Shown here: positions 24,039-32,797 of the stretch, in pieces | How the letters are laid out: each line of letters starts with the position of its first letter | How positions within the stretch are numbered: the first letter of the stretch is position 1 | DNA from: Mucilaginibacter sp. L3T2-6 | Lineage (GTDB): Bacteria > Bacteroidota > Bacteroidia > Sphingobacteriales > Sphingobacteriaceae | Reading direction: 5' to 3' | Assembly: GCF_030519355.1 (NCBI RefSeq) | Contig: NZ_JAUMKC010000003.1 | Span: 124,001 to 188,000 of the forward strand | DNA length: 64,000 nucleotides | The notes under the pieces: generated by a model | The model's input: only the letters and a program-made list of their open reading frames with translations | Told to the model about the DNA's origin: nothing | The model's database searches: none | Program-made: the position numbers and the translations under genes

Positions 24039-26318
24039 TTATAAAGCTGTTTGATTGATTTTAACCCAATTTAAATCAGAATTGAGGCGGTAGTTTTGCT
24101 GGTCGTTCGGGTCATAACAAATCATGTGTAGCCAGGCGTTAGCAAAAAGTTTTTGCAGGCTTTCATGTTGTGCAACTATTCTTTCAATTCTTACCCTGGG
24201 TGAATAAACAATTACAGATAGCCTCATTGGTGTATGGTAAGGCACATCATCAGACCTAAAGACGGATTGTAATGGCAAGCCAGTCATCAGGTCGCTGGCA
24301 TTCCCCTGCATAATCCCTATTTTGCCTGTAATATTTTTAGTCACCTTGCTTCCTGCACCAAAGGCCACATTATCCAGCGTGGAAAATAAATACTGGGCAT
24401 TGATCCATTGACCTACCACCACAGGTGCTGTCAGGATGGAAGTCAGGGATGTTCCATCGGGATCTTTTTCCCACTCGTACGAGTGCAGGAATGACCTGCC
24501 CTTGAGGTTGATATTTTCGGTAAGCCATCTTGGCCCGACAATGAAACTGGCATTCCCGGCAAGTCCCCACTCCGGACGGACTTCTGCCCAGTCTTTCGCA
24601 CGTACAGTGACGGCTTTTTGTGCCCGCTTGGCATTAGTATAGCTACCCATTTGAGAACTTCTACGCAAGATATTTTCATTTTTAGCAAGCCTGAGCGCCT
24701 CTTTAAGATTATTTAAACTTTCACCGAAGCAGGCTGGAAGTTGTTCCGCATAAATCTCAACTTCATCTGTTGTAGTATTATGTTCGGCCGCAACAAAGAG
24801 CGTATCGTTTGAAATTTCAATGCCCTGTTCCCGGAGTTCGATTCGCACCTCTTTAGTATTCAGTATCGTTGCGAGGGCTCGTGCATTAAGCCCGCCATGG
24901 CGTCCTCCGCAAGCCCCGCAGTCAAGCGCAGTCGCAAATGCGTTGTTTTCCGTTGAACTGCCGTGGCCGCAAAAAACAACGAGTGGCGCGAAATTTTCTG
25001 TAAGACCCATCATTTTCAATACCCCAGCACTAAAGGCTACCTGCTGCCTGGTTGGTATAGCGTCAATGTTCGGTATGATGGAATAATCAGGTGCAACCGC
25101 TTTTTTCAGTTTAGACTGTATTAAATCCGATGCAGCGGGCGCCATGCTTCGTAGTGCCATCCATAATCCACTCGCCGCGCCAATGGTCTCCACCAGGCTG
25201 AATGGCGTAGTAAAGGTGTACTTAAGAGATTGATAAAGCTTTTTCACTCCTTGCAGCCGGCTGTTGCCTTGCCTACACAACTGGTCATCGCAATTTGGAA
25301 TTCCAGTTATGTTATATGCAGGCTTTAACAGAACTGGACAGGATGAATAAGAGTCCCCGGTTACCGGGTTACTGATTGAAACCGGTAAACCAAAAAAACC
25401 GGCGAAACCAAGAGTTTCATAATTACCCTGGGCCTCTATTGCCCGCCTGAAAGGTTCCGAGCGGACGTCGATGCAAAAGACAAGCTGTGCATCGGCTTTT
25501 TTCTTTTTTTGATTCGGCCGGATTTCACAAATTTGTTTTAGCAGAGCCTGTTGATACGCTTTCTCGGCGCTGACGATAGTGTTGTATGTATTGTGCTGAT
25601 CAGCCTCAATCAATGCCTTATTATGCCAGTTGATTAACTCTTTAGCCTCCGGCCAGATCAGCCAGGTTAACGCTAATCTGAAAGCCAGATATTCTGATTG
25701 TATTACAAGTTGCTGTTGCGTAGTGTCAGGTCCATTTGCCCAGCCTGCCCTATATTGAATGTATGATGCCCAGCCCGGAAGCGTCGTGAGCATAAGTGTA
25801 AGAAAGAGTTCCCGATGATGCTCTTCAATTTCAAGAAGCAACAGCGCTTCAGCAATAAGTGCTTCTGGTTCTTCCGGGCATTGTTCCAGCCATTTTATTT
25901 TATGTTCATTATTTTTATGGACCTGCTTATCGAAACGGAACAATGATAAAGCACTGTTTAGTAAACCTGAATCTCTAAGGGGCATGCCGATGGTAGACTG
26001 TCCCTCATCAAAAAACGCCTGCAGCCATTTGATGGTTAGCCGGTTTACTTCCTGCATTTTAAGCGGCATTTCCCGCTTTTGAAAATAAACGTTTGCTTGT
26101 GTAAGCGCTTCTTTAAATGTCAGCTCTTCAAAGCCTGAAACCGGGTTTACAGCGATCAGATTTTTGAGCGGCCAGAAAGGAGCAATCCTTGACCAACTCT
26201 TTTCGATTGCCCGGTTAACTGGTGCTGGATTATCCGCCAATGATATCTCCATCGGTTCATCAATTAATTCTTCTTTTAGCATTGCTTTTGTATTAAATTG
26301 TTCAGAACTGGTATTCAT
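24039..26318 (-). CDS. dabA: DabA, inorganic-carbon transporter subunit (DUF2309)
   Basis: 759 residues. The beta-carbonic-anhydrase-like active site of DabA is intact: C282 and D284 in VFCIDVRSEPFRR, H452 in VVFCGHGSST, and C467 in ALDCGACGGRHGG. The 170- and 15-residue spacing is close to that of the characterised proteobacterial protein. With the proton-translocating DabB, DabA hydrates CO2 to bicarbonate in a one-way, energy-coupled reaction at the inner membrane, concentrating inorganic carbon. The gene overlaps dabB by 17 bp, so the two are translationally coupled. In a heterotroph this would feed bicarbonate-dependent carboxylations at ambient CO2. Confidence 0.93.
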   Translation of the reverse strand: MNTSSEQFNTKAMLKEELIDEPMEISLADNPAPVNRAIEKSWSRIAPFWPLKNLIAVNPVSGFEELTFKEALTQANVYFQKREMPLKMQEVNRLTIKWLQAFFDEGQSTIGMPLRDSGLLNSALSLFRFDKQVHKNNEHKIKWLEQCPEEPEALIAEALLLLEIEEHHRELFLTLMLTTLPGWASYIQYRAGWANGPDTTQQQLVIQSEYLAFRLALTWLIWPEAKELINWHNKALIEADQHNTYNTIVSAEKAYQQALLKQICEIRPNQKKKKADAQLVFCIDVRSEPFRRAIEAQGNYETLGFAGFFGLPVSISNPVTGDSYSSCPVLLKPAYNITGIPNCDDQLCRQGNSRLQGVKKLYQSLKYTFTTPFSLVETIGAASGLWMALRSMAPAASDLIQSKLKKAVAPDYSIIPNIDAIPTRQQVAFSAGVLKMMGLTENFAPLVVFCGHGSSTENNAFATALDCGACGGRHGGLNARALATILNTKEVRIELREQGIEISNDTLFVAAEHNTTTDEVEIYAEQLPACFGESLNNLKEALRLAKNENILRRSSQMGSYTNAKRAQKAVTVRAKDWAEVRPEWGLAGNASFIVGPRWLTENINLKGRSFLHSYEWEKDPDGTSLTSILTAPVVVGQWINAQYLFSTLDNVAFGAGSKVTKNITGKIGIMQGNASDLMTGLPLQSVFRSDDVPYHTPMRLSVIVYSPRVRIERIVAQHESLQKLFANAWLHMICYDPNDQQNYRLNSDLNWVKINQTAL

Positions 26319-27645
26319 TACGGTTCGCTGTTATGGTTTTGGGATGTGGTTGGCTGGCATTCAGCATTTGAACATACTGGAAAAGTAGCCATCCGGGATA
26401 CGAACGTCTTCCCCTTAAGCGCAGGAAGAGCATAGATAGCCAGGAAATTAATAGTAACACCGCTGCAATAAAGTGCAGGATATTAAGTGGTTGCGGTACC
26501 AAAATTTTAAGGGGCTCCAGCATAAGTTCGATTATGCGTACGTTTAAACCGTAAAAGGCGCCTGCGAATACGCTCGCAGCCACTGCAAGTAAAAGCTTTG
26601 CCTTCGCATGGCCACGAATGACAGGCAGTACAAACTGCGTCCCGGCGATCATCGAAAGAAATGTCAGGAATAACGTTGTGTCTGCAACAAGTAAGTGTTT
26701 CCCGCTGGCAACTGAAAACATGTAAGCGGCTAATACACCACAAACCAGAGCCATTGAAAAATCTTTAAATGAGGGCGGATAATCAAGATCTAAGCGTTTC
26801 TCTTTGGCCGCTGATCCGGATGCCAAAAACAAATAAGCTTTAAACAATCCATGCCAGCACAGATGCGCAACTGCGGCAGGAAATAATCCGAGTCCGCATT
26901 GAGCGATCATGAATCCCATTTGTCCCATGGTAGAACAGGCTAGCATTCGTTTTACATCACTTTGCATTAGCTTCCACAGCGTTCCCAGTAGTGCAGTTGC
27001 TATTCCAGCAATAAATATCACATTGAGAATAAGCGGCTCATTAGCCAGCATCGGTGCAAAACGTACAAATAAAAAACCGCCCCCGTTAACAAGTCCGGCA
27101 TGCATAATCGCTGACACAGGTGTCGGCGAGTTTAAGGAACTGGTGAGCCAGCGATGGAAAGGCCATATCGCCGACTGCGACATAGCTGCCAGTAATATCA
27201 GTACTCCACACGCAACGCTCCATTTAAAACCAATGGGCTTTATAAGAATAGCTTGTATAGAGGTTTCTCCGGTAATGCGATATAATATGATAAGCGCAGC
27301 GGCCAGGAAAGCAAATCCCAGAGCAAAATTTTTTAATGCCAGAATGGAAGATTGCTTTGCCGCTTTCCATTCGCCCTTGTGCAGCATCAGCCTGGCTAAT
27401 AAAATATTGCTTATTGTCCACGAAGCCAATAACAAGAAAATATTGTCTGCGCATACCATCAGGAACACCGCTATTACCAGGGCGGCCAAATTCAAAAAGA
27501 ACCCTTTTTGCCTTCTGTCACCTTTTAAGTATCGAACAGAGAATGACCCAACGGATAGGGTGACAAACGTGACCAGCCCAATGAGGATTAGGCTAAGTTT
27601 GTCTGCGTGAAAAGCTTTGGTAAAATCTGTGGTTTTTTCAATCAT
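26302..27645 (-). CDS. dabB: DabB, proton-channel subunit of DAB complex (NuoL/ND5-like)
   Basis: 447 residues with about 12 transmembrane segments. The antiporter-like core has the Complex I signature (WPFHRWLTSSLNSPTPVSAI, then MHAGLVNGGGFLFVRFAP; later MLACSTMGQMGFM). It is too short for NuoL and lies beside dabA rather than other nuo genes, which identifies it as DabB. It would conduct protons or sodium to drive CO2 hydration by DabA. It is the first gene of the operon, divergent from the LysR gene, with a LysR-type box between them. Confidence 0.92.
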   Translation of the reverse strand: MIEKTTDFTKAFHADKLSLILIGLVTFVTLSVGSFSVRYLKGDRRQKGFFLNLAALVIAVFLMVCADNIFLLLASWTISNILLARLMLHKGEWKAAKQSSILALKNFALGFAFLAAALIILYRITGETSIQAILIKPIGFKWSVACGVLILLAAMSQSAIWPFHRWLTSSLNSPTPVSAIMHAGLVNGGGFLFVRFAPMLANEPLILNVIFIAGIATALLGTLWKLMQSDVKRMLACSTMGQMGFMIAQCGLGLFPAAVAHLCWHGLFKAYLFLASGSAAKEKRLDLDYPPSFKDFSMALVCGVLAAYMFSVASGKHLLVADTTLFLTFLSMIAGTQFVLPVIRGHAKAKLLLAVAASVFAGAFYGLNVRIIELMLEPLKILVPQPLNILHFIAAVLLLISWLSMLFLRLRGRRSYPGWLLFQYVQMLNASQPHPKTITANRNEYQF

Positions 27646-27672
27646 TTCTTTTTATCTTTTTCTTGCGGCAAA

Positions 27673-27695
27673 CTTATAGTATGTTTGCTTATAAG
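27673..27695. promoter_or_regulatory. LysR-type operator, CTTATA-N11-TATAAG
   Basis: CTTATA (27,673-27,678) and TATAAG (27,690-27,695) are perfect inverted half-sites around 11 bases, the T-N11-A format of LysR regulators. The site lies 28 bp from the dabB start and 43 bp from the LysR start, so one box could serve both autoregulation and activation of the dab operon. Confidence 0.65.
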
Positions 27696-27737
27696 AAAAA
27701 CGACTAATTTTAATATATAAAATAAGAATTTCTAATA

Positions 27738-28589
27738 ATGTCTTTTGATGCGTTAACTCTTGAATGTTTTATAGCCGTTGCAGAAACAGGTAGTTTTACA
27801 CGTGCCGCTCATAAGGTGCACCGGACTCAATCGGCTGTAAGCCAGCAAATAACAAAGCTTGAAACTCAGATTGGGAAACCTTTGTTCTTAAGAACGAGGC
27901 ATCTTTCACTTACTTCAGACGGAGAAATATTACTGACCTACGCGAAAAAGATTGTCCAACTGAACCGTGATGCGGTGGATCGCTTTAAGCACCCGGAATT
28001 ACAGGGCGAGGTTAGGTTTGGCTTGCCTGAGGATTTCGCCAGTGTTTTTCTATCTGATGTATTAACGGAATTTGCTTCACTTCATCCGCGCATCATGCTC
28101 AATGTTGAGTGCGATCTCACACTTAATCTTTTTGCCCGTTTTAAGAAAAAGGAATTTGATCTTGTTCTGGTAAAAATGAACAGACCCGAGGATTTTCCTA
28201 ATGGTATGGACGTATGGTCTGAAACCTTGGAATGGATCGGAAATAAAAACCTGGGTGAATTTGACGAAGAGCAGCCAATACCGCTGGTATTATCTCCTCA
28301 ACCCTGTGTTTACCGGGCAAGGGCAATTCATTCCCTTGAGAAGATGAATCGCCGCTGGCGTATCGTTTTTTCCAGCCATAGTTATGCAGGAACCATTGCC
28401 GCGGTAAAGGCGGGTATGGGTCTCACCGTCCTTCCACGTAATATGGTACCTGATGATCTGCAGGTCATCAGGACAAATAAACATCTTCCCAACCTCGACG
28501 ATACGCACATATCGCTACTTAAGCACCATGACCGGAATATGGCCGTAAACTCTTTTGAGAAGTTTGTATTGGACAAATTGAAGCCCTGA
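27738..28589 (+). CDS. LysR family transcriptional regulator
   Basis: 283 residues. The N-terminal winged helix-turn-helix is typical (LECFIAVAETGSFTRAAHKV, then HRTQSAVSQQITKLE). The C-terminal effector-binding domain spans about 90-280. It is divergent from dabB, the usual layout for a LysR activator of its neighbour; carbon-concentrating systems elsewhere are often controlled by the related CbbR/CmpR proteins. The effector is unknown. A T-N11-A dyad in the shared 92-bp gap supports control of the dab operon. Confidence 0.92.
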   Translation: MSFDALTLECFIAVAETGSFTRAAHKVHRTQSAVSQQITKLETQIGKPLFLRTRHLSLTSDGEILLTYAKKIVQLNRDAVDRFKHPELQGEVRFGLPEDFASVFLSDVLTEFASLHPRIMLNVECDLTLNLFARFKKKEFDLVLVKMNRPEDFPNGMDVWSETLEWIGNKNLGEFDEEQPIPLVLSPQPCVYRARAIHSLEKMNRRWRIVFSSHSYAGTIAAVKAGMGLTVLPRNMVPDDLQVIRTNKHLPNLDDTHISLLKHHDRNMAVNSFEKFVLDKLKP

Positions 28590-28785
28590 CAGATTTTTGC
28601 TTTTGCCCCTAGGCTGAATATGCATTAGAAATTTTGAACAGGAAATAATATCATTGAAAGGCTAATTATGACAATCAGATTTTAAAGGATAGCCGGAAAT
28701 TAAGCCAGATCATAACCATAAAGCCTCGGTCCGTTTGTTTTACCTTTTCATGGACTGATTTGAATAATTTATCCGGCTCCCGGGC

Positions 28786-29850
28786 TTATTTAAGCGGACT
28801 TTCTGCCGGTCTTTCCGCTCCGAGAATTACGCCCCATTGCCGGTATTTTTCAGAATGGTCGAAAATTACCTTCAAAATAGACAAAACTGGCATAGCCAGG
28901 AACATCCCCGAAATACCAGCAATAGCTCCTCCGGCAACAATACCTGCGATGGAAACCAGTGCGTTTATTTTGACCTGCCCGCCGACAATACGTGGCATAA
29001 GAATGTTGTTATCAAGAAATTGAACCACAGTAATTGTACCCAGCACGATAAAAATGTCAGCCGCGCTTTCAGAGGCTGCCAGGGTGATAATAACGCCAAG
29101 TAAATTGCCGATAAGCGCGCCCAGGTACGGGATTAAATTCAGCAAAGCAAAAAGAAGACCGATCAACAGTGCATTTTTGATGCCAAATAGTGCTAATCCG
29201 CCTCCAAGCAATATTGTAATATAAACGATTTGTATAGCCAGGCCCACCAGATAATTTTTAACCATCTTTTCAATTTGGCGGATGGTGAGGCCGGTCTTGT
29301 TTTGTTCGGCCGGTTTAAACCACATTAAAATAAACCTAAGAAATATATTTCTATAGAACATGACAAGATAAGTGTAAACAGGCAGTAAGCCAAAGAAGAT
29401 GACCGCATCTGTTAACGAGCCGAGCGCACCTTTTATGAGTACTTGCAGACTACTGAAAAACTTGCCGCTTTGTTCGCTGATTAGCTTAAGCTGGTCGCGG
29501 GGTTTGAATCCAAATGCGTTGCTGATCCACATGCTTAAATGGTCAAGATGTACAGCTATATTATGTCCAATCTGCGACAAGTCGCTCAACAGCACAGCTA
29601 CACGGTCTGAAAATAACCATATCACAGCTATGGCAATAAGCGTGAGGAAGAAGATAGGAAGAAAAATTGCCAATACTTCGGGCACATGGTGTTTTTTGAA
29701 GAATCTGAAAGCGGGCATAAGCAGCAGAGCGAAAAAGAAAGCCATGAGGATAGGCATAATCACCAGCGCCCCCCGCGATATAATTATAACGATCAGGCAT
29801 AGGCCCAGCAGCTCAACAGATCTTTTAACGGTAATCGGTAGCATGTACAT
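28786..29850 (-). CDS. AI-2E family transporter (PF01594-like permease)
   Basis: About 354 residues from the ATG at 29,850 (MYMLPITVKRSVELLG); the longer frame starts at TTG, and an ATG at 29,844 is also possible. It has about seven to eight hydrophobic segments and the conserved C-terminal region (LIPYLGALIGNLLGVIITLA, later PRIVGGQVKINALVSIAGIV). Members export small molecules or ions; the autoinducer name is historical and this genome need not use AI-2. The start overlaps the end of the P-type ATPase gene by about 26 bp, so the two are coupled. Confidence 0.88.
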   Translation of the reverse strand: MYMLPITVKRSVELLGLCLIVIIISRGALVIMPILMAFFFALLLMPAFRFFKKHHVPEVLAIFLPIFFLTLIAIAVIWLFSDRVAVLLSDLSQIGHNIAVHLDHLSMWISNAFGFKPRDQLKLISEQSGKFFSSLQVLIKGALGSLTDAVIFFGLLPVYTYLVMFYRNIFLRFILMWFKPAEQNKTGLTIRQIEKMVKNYLVGLAIQIVYITILLGGGLALFGIKNALLIGLLFALLNLIPYLGALIGNLLGVIITLAASESAADIFIVLGTITVVQFLDNNILMPRIVGGQVKINALVSIAGIVAGGAIAGISGMFLAMPVLSILKVIFDHSEKYRQWGVILGAERPAESPLK

Positions 29851-32497
29851 GTTTACTAAATTTAGCAGCAATTAATTGAATAAACTGGCTAGCTACCAAT
29901 GGAATAGCGCCCCCAATCGCTGCGATCAGCCAGCATATTTTCGGCAACTGCACGAGGCGCAGAACATGATGCAATCCTGGAGTAATATAAGCGGCGCCAG
30001 TGATAACCAGGCAAATCAGTATTGCAAACCAGACGAATTTATTGCACGTGATCTCATTAACGATCCAATGTGCATCTCGGTCGCGCATATTAAAAACGTA
30101 GACGAGTTGGGCGATCGTCAAAGTAAAAAATGCAACACTATTAAGCACAGGTTCACTAAAGCCGAGCGACCTGCATAAAGCAGTGGCGGCCACTATTGCC
30201 GCAGTCATTACCACTACGTCCCTTATAATTCCTATCCATTTTTCACGGTGCAGAATCATCTTTGCGGGGTTTCGTGGCGGCCGCCGCATCAGACTTAAAT
30301 CTCCGGCGCCTAATCCCAGCGCCAGTGCCGGAAAAACGTCGGTTACGACATTTAAAAAAAGGATTTGCATCGGCCACAGGGAAGCTCCCGGAATAAACAC
30401 TCCCAAAACCGTAATGGTCAGCACTTCGGTAAGGTTACAGGATACCAGGTAAACAACGAACTTTTGGATATTACGGAATATCGCCCTGCCGCGCGCTATT
30501 GCCTCCACGATAGATTTAAATGAATCATCTTTCAGTACGATGTCCGCTGTTTCCCGGGCTACTTGTGTGCCACGGAGCCCCATAGCGATGCCAATGTCTG
30601 CCTTTCTTAGTGCTGGTGCATCATTGATACCATCTCCTGTCATAGCAACTATATGCCCCGCCTGCTGGTAAACCGCAGCAATGTCGAACTTTTGTTGAGG
30701 TGTGGTGCGTGCAAAAACCACGCCCGCCAGTACCCTTTTTTTCCATTCGTTTGTCATTGCCTTAGCAGCCGGTAATAACTTTCCGCTCACTGCTTCGGCA
30801 GAGTCGTCGGCCAAGCCAACCCTGCGGGCAATATTCAACGCCGTTCGCGGATGATCGCCCGTAATCATTACAACTTTTATACCGGCCTGGTGGCAGTGGC
30901 CAATGGCATCCCTTACATCGCTGCGGGCCGGGTCAAGCAGGCCAACCAGGCCAGTAAAAATCAATTGCTTGTGGAAATGATCGTGGTCCTTTATTGCCTC
31001 CAATTTCCAGGCAAAGCCGAGAACCCGCAATCCCTCCTCAGCCATCTCCTCAGCCTGCTGAAGTATGTGGGTTCGGTCTGCCGGGGTTAATTTCCTAATT
31101 TCGTGGCCCAATTGGAGCCGGTCGCATATCTCCAGCAGTCTTTCGGCGGCCCCTTTTGCCGCCGTAAAATAGCCCTCGGTGCACTGGTGCAACGAGATCA
31201 TCATCATGGCCTCCGAACTGAAGGGAATCTCTGTCAGGCGCGGATACCGCTCAAGTGTTTGCCTGATATTCAGCCCTGCACGGCTGCCAAGCGTAAGCAA
31301 AGCAGCTTCTACAGGGTCGGCCGCAGCCGGCGAGCGACCAGGCGCATTATTGCACAAAACCCCTGTCAATATCAATTTTTCAAGGTTCGGCGCGCTTTTC
31401 TTTAGAGCCGGTAGCTTCTGATCGTCTAACAGGGTAAATTTCTCCTGCGGAAATGTAAGTTTTTCAATTTCGATTTTATTTTCTGTAAGAGTGCCGGTTT
31501 TATCCGTTAGTATTACGTCGGTACTGCCAAGGGTTTCTACCGCAGGTAAATTTTTCACTATTGCGTTCCGGCGAGCCATAGCCAACATGCCTGATGAAAG
31601 CGCGATAGTGGTGACAACCGGCAGGCCTTCCGGAATTGAAGCAACGAGCAACGCAATAGCGGTTTCCAAAATAAGAAGCAAGCTTTTGGCTTGCAATGCG
31701 CTCGTTATGGTAAATAATAGTGTGAGCGCCAGCGTGCCGAAAATCAGTTGGTGGGTAAGGCCGTCCAGTTTCCGGCTTAGCGGTGTAAGGGTATCTTCGG
31801 GCATATCCGCCATTGCAGCAATTTCTCCCAACGCCGTATGCCGTGCAATACCGGTAATGATAGCCTTGCCATTGCCGTGAGTCACCGACGTACCTTTATA
31901 TACCATGTTATGCCGGTCGGCTAACATGATATCTTTCTCAACGGTATCAATACTCTTATCGACAGGTATGGATTCTCCTGTCAGCATGGATTCATCACAA
32001 CGGAGTTGCTGCGCTCCCGTCAGGCGCCCGTCGGCTGGCACAACATCACCGGCTTCGAGTAACAGCAGATCGCCCGGTACAAGTTTTGTAGCATCAATCT
32101 CCAGCAAAAAACCTTCCCTTAACACTTTGGCAGTAATCATGTCCAGCTTTTTTAGCGCTTGCATTGCCGTTCTGGCTCGCCACTCCATTAAAAAGCCAAT
32201 GCCGGCATTAACCATTATTACCACAAGGATGGAGATGGCTTCCGGTATGTCATGAAAGTAAAATGATATGACAGCGCCCGCAAACAGCAGGTAAACTACT
32301 ATGCTTTGAAATTGCTTCATCAATACTGCCAAAATACCTGGAGGCTTTTTGCGCTCGTAAACGTTCGGGCCTAATTTCAACGCGCGCTTTTCAGCTTCCT
32401 TAACGGCAAGGCCGTTTTTAAGGTCCGTGTGCAGCATGTCTGCCAGTGCGCGTGGCTCCAGTGTGTGTGCTTGCGGTATTAAATAGTTGATATGCAT
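29825..32497 (-). CDS. P-type cation ATPase, calcium-pump type (P2)
   Basis: About 890 residues from the ATG at 32,497 (MHINYLIPQAHTLEPRALAD), preferred because the 36 codons before it look non-conserved. It has the N-terminal cation ATPase domain, actuator motif MLTGES, phosphorylation site DKTGTLTENK with D332, hinge motif TGDGINDAPALRKADIG, and about ten membrane segments. The organisation is that of SERCA/PMCA-like Ca2+ or related pumps; ion specificity cannot be read with certainty. It is divergent from the phosphorylase-like gene and coupled to the AI-2E transporter gene. Confidence 0.92.
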   Translation of the reverse strand: MHINYLIPQAHTLEPRALADMLHTDLKNGLAVKEAEKRALKLGPNVYERKKPPGILAVLMKQFQSIVVYLLFAGAVISFYFHDIPEAISILVVIMVNAGIGFLMEWRARTAMQALKKLDMITAKVLREGFLLEIDATKLVPGDLLLLEAGDVVPADGRLTGAQQLRCDESMLTGESIPVDKSIDTVEKDIMLADRHNMVYKGTSVTHGNGKAIITGIARHTALGEIAAMADMPEDTLTPLSRKLDGLTHQLIFGTLALTLLFTITSALQAKSLLLILETAIALLVASIPEGLPVVTTIALSSGMLAMARRNAIVKNLPAVETLGSTDVILTDKTGTLTENKIEIEKLTFPQEKFTLLDDQKLPALKKSAPNLEKLILTGVLCNNAPGRSPAAADPVEAALLTLGSRAGLNIRQTLERYPRLTEIPFSSEAMMMISLHQCTEGYFTAAKGAAERLLEICDRLQLGHEIRKLTPADRTHILQQAEEMAEEGLRVLGFAWKLEAIKDHDHFHKQLIFTGLVGLLDPARSDVRDAIGHCHQAGIKVVMITGDHPRTALNIARRVGLADDSAEAVSGKLLPAAKAMTNEWKKRVLAGVVFARTTPQQKFDIAAVYQQAGHIVAMTGDGINDAPALRKADIGIAMGLRGTQVARETADIVLKDDSFKSIVEAIARGRAIFRNIQKFVVYLVSCNLTEVLTITVLGVFIPGASLWPMQILFLNVVTDVFPALALGLGAGDLSLMRRPPRNPAKMILHREKWIGIIRDVVVMTAAIVAATALCRSLGFSEPVLNSVAFFTLTIAQLVYVFNMRDRDAHWIVNEITCNKFVWFAILICLVITGAAYITPGLHHVLRLVQLPKICWLIAAIGGAIPLVASQFIQLIAAKFSKHVHATDYR

Positions 32498-32797
32498 GCC
32501 CCGGGGTGAGTCTGTCAAAATTAGTTTCCGGTGGTCTGTTATAAATTGACCGCCGTCATGCTTTTTTGTGAGGGCTGTCAATGATTGGTCGCTGGTGGTG
32601 ATCAAGATGACTTACGCTGTTATGTTCCGGTGTCTTTCTCAATACCATTACCGGTACAAACAGGGGTATTACTTCATTTTAAACAATCTGCCGCAGCTGC
32701 CTGTACGGCAATCGTCATTGCGGCGCCTGACGAGGATCACAATTTATATGACGCACAAGTCCGAACTTTACAATGAATTGTCAAAAAAACCGATTTT
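32498..32797. other. Divergent intergenic region, 300 bp
   Basis: Lies between the P-type ATPase start and the phosphorylase-like start, so it should hold both promoters. Several short frames cross it (for example plus strand 32,585-32,776, containing IVIAAPDEDHNLYDAQV, which faintly recalls part of a stress protein), but none has a convincing start. It is less AT-rich than other intergenic regions here, so it could include remains of a gene. Confidence 0.4.

Noticed and set aside
26302..27645. Complex I NuoL subunit
   Set aside because: Too short, no other nuo genes, and overlaps dabA; DabB is the better call.
32585..32776. Small plus-strand gene before the phosphorylase-like gene
   Set aside because: No start or family match; only a faint resemblance to a stress-protein fragment, left as intergenic.
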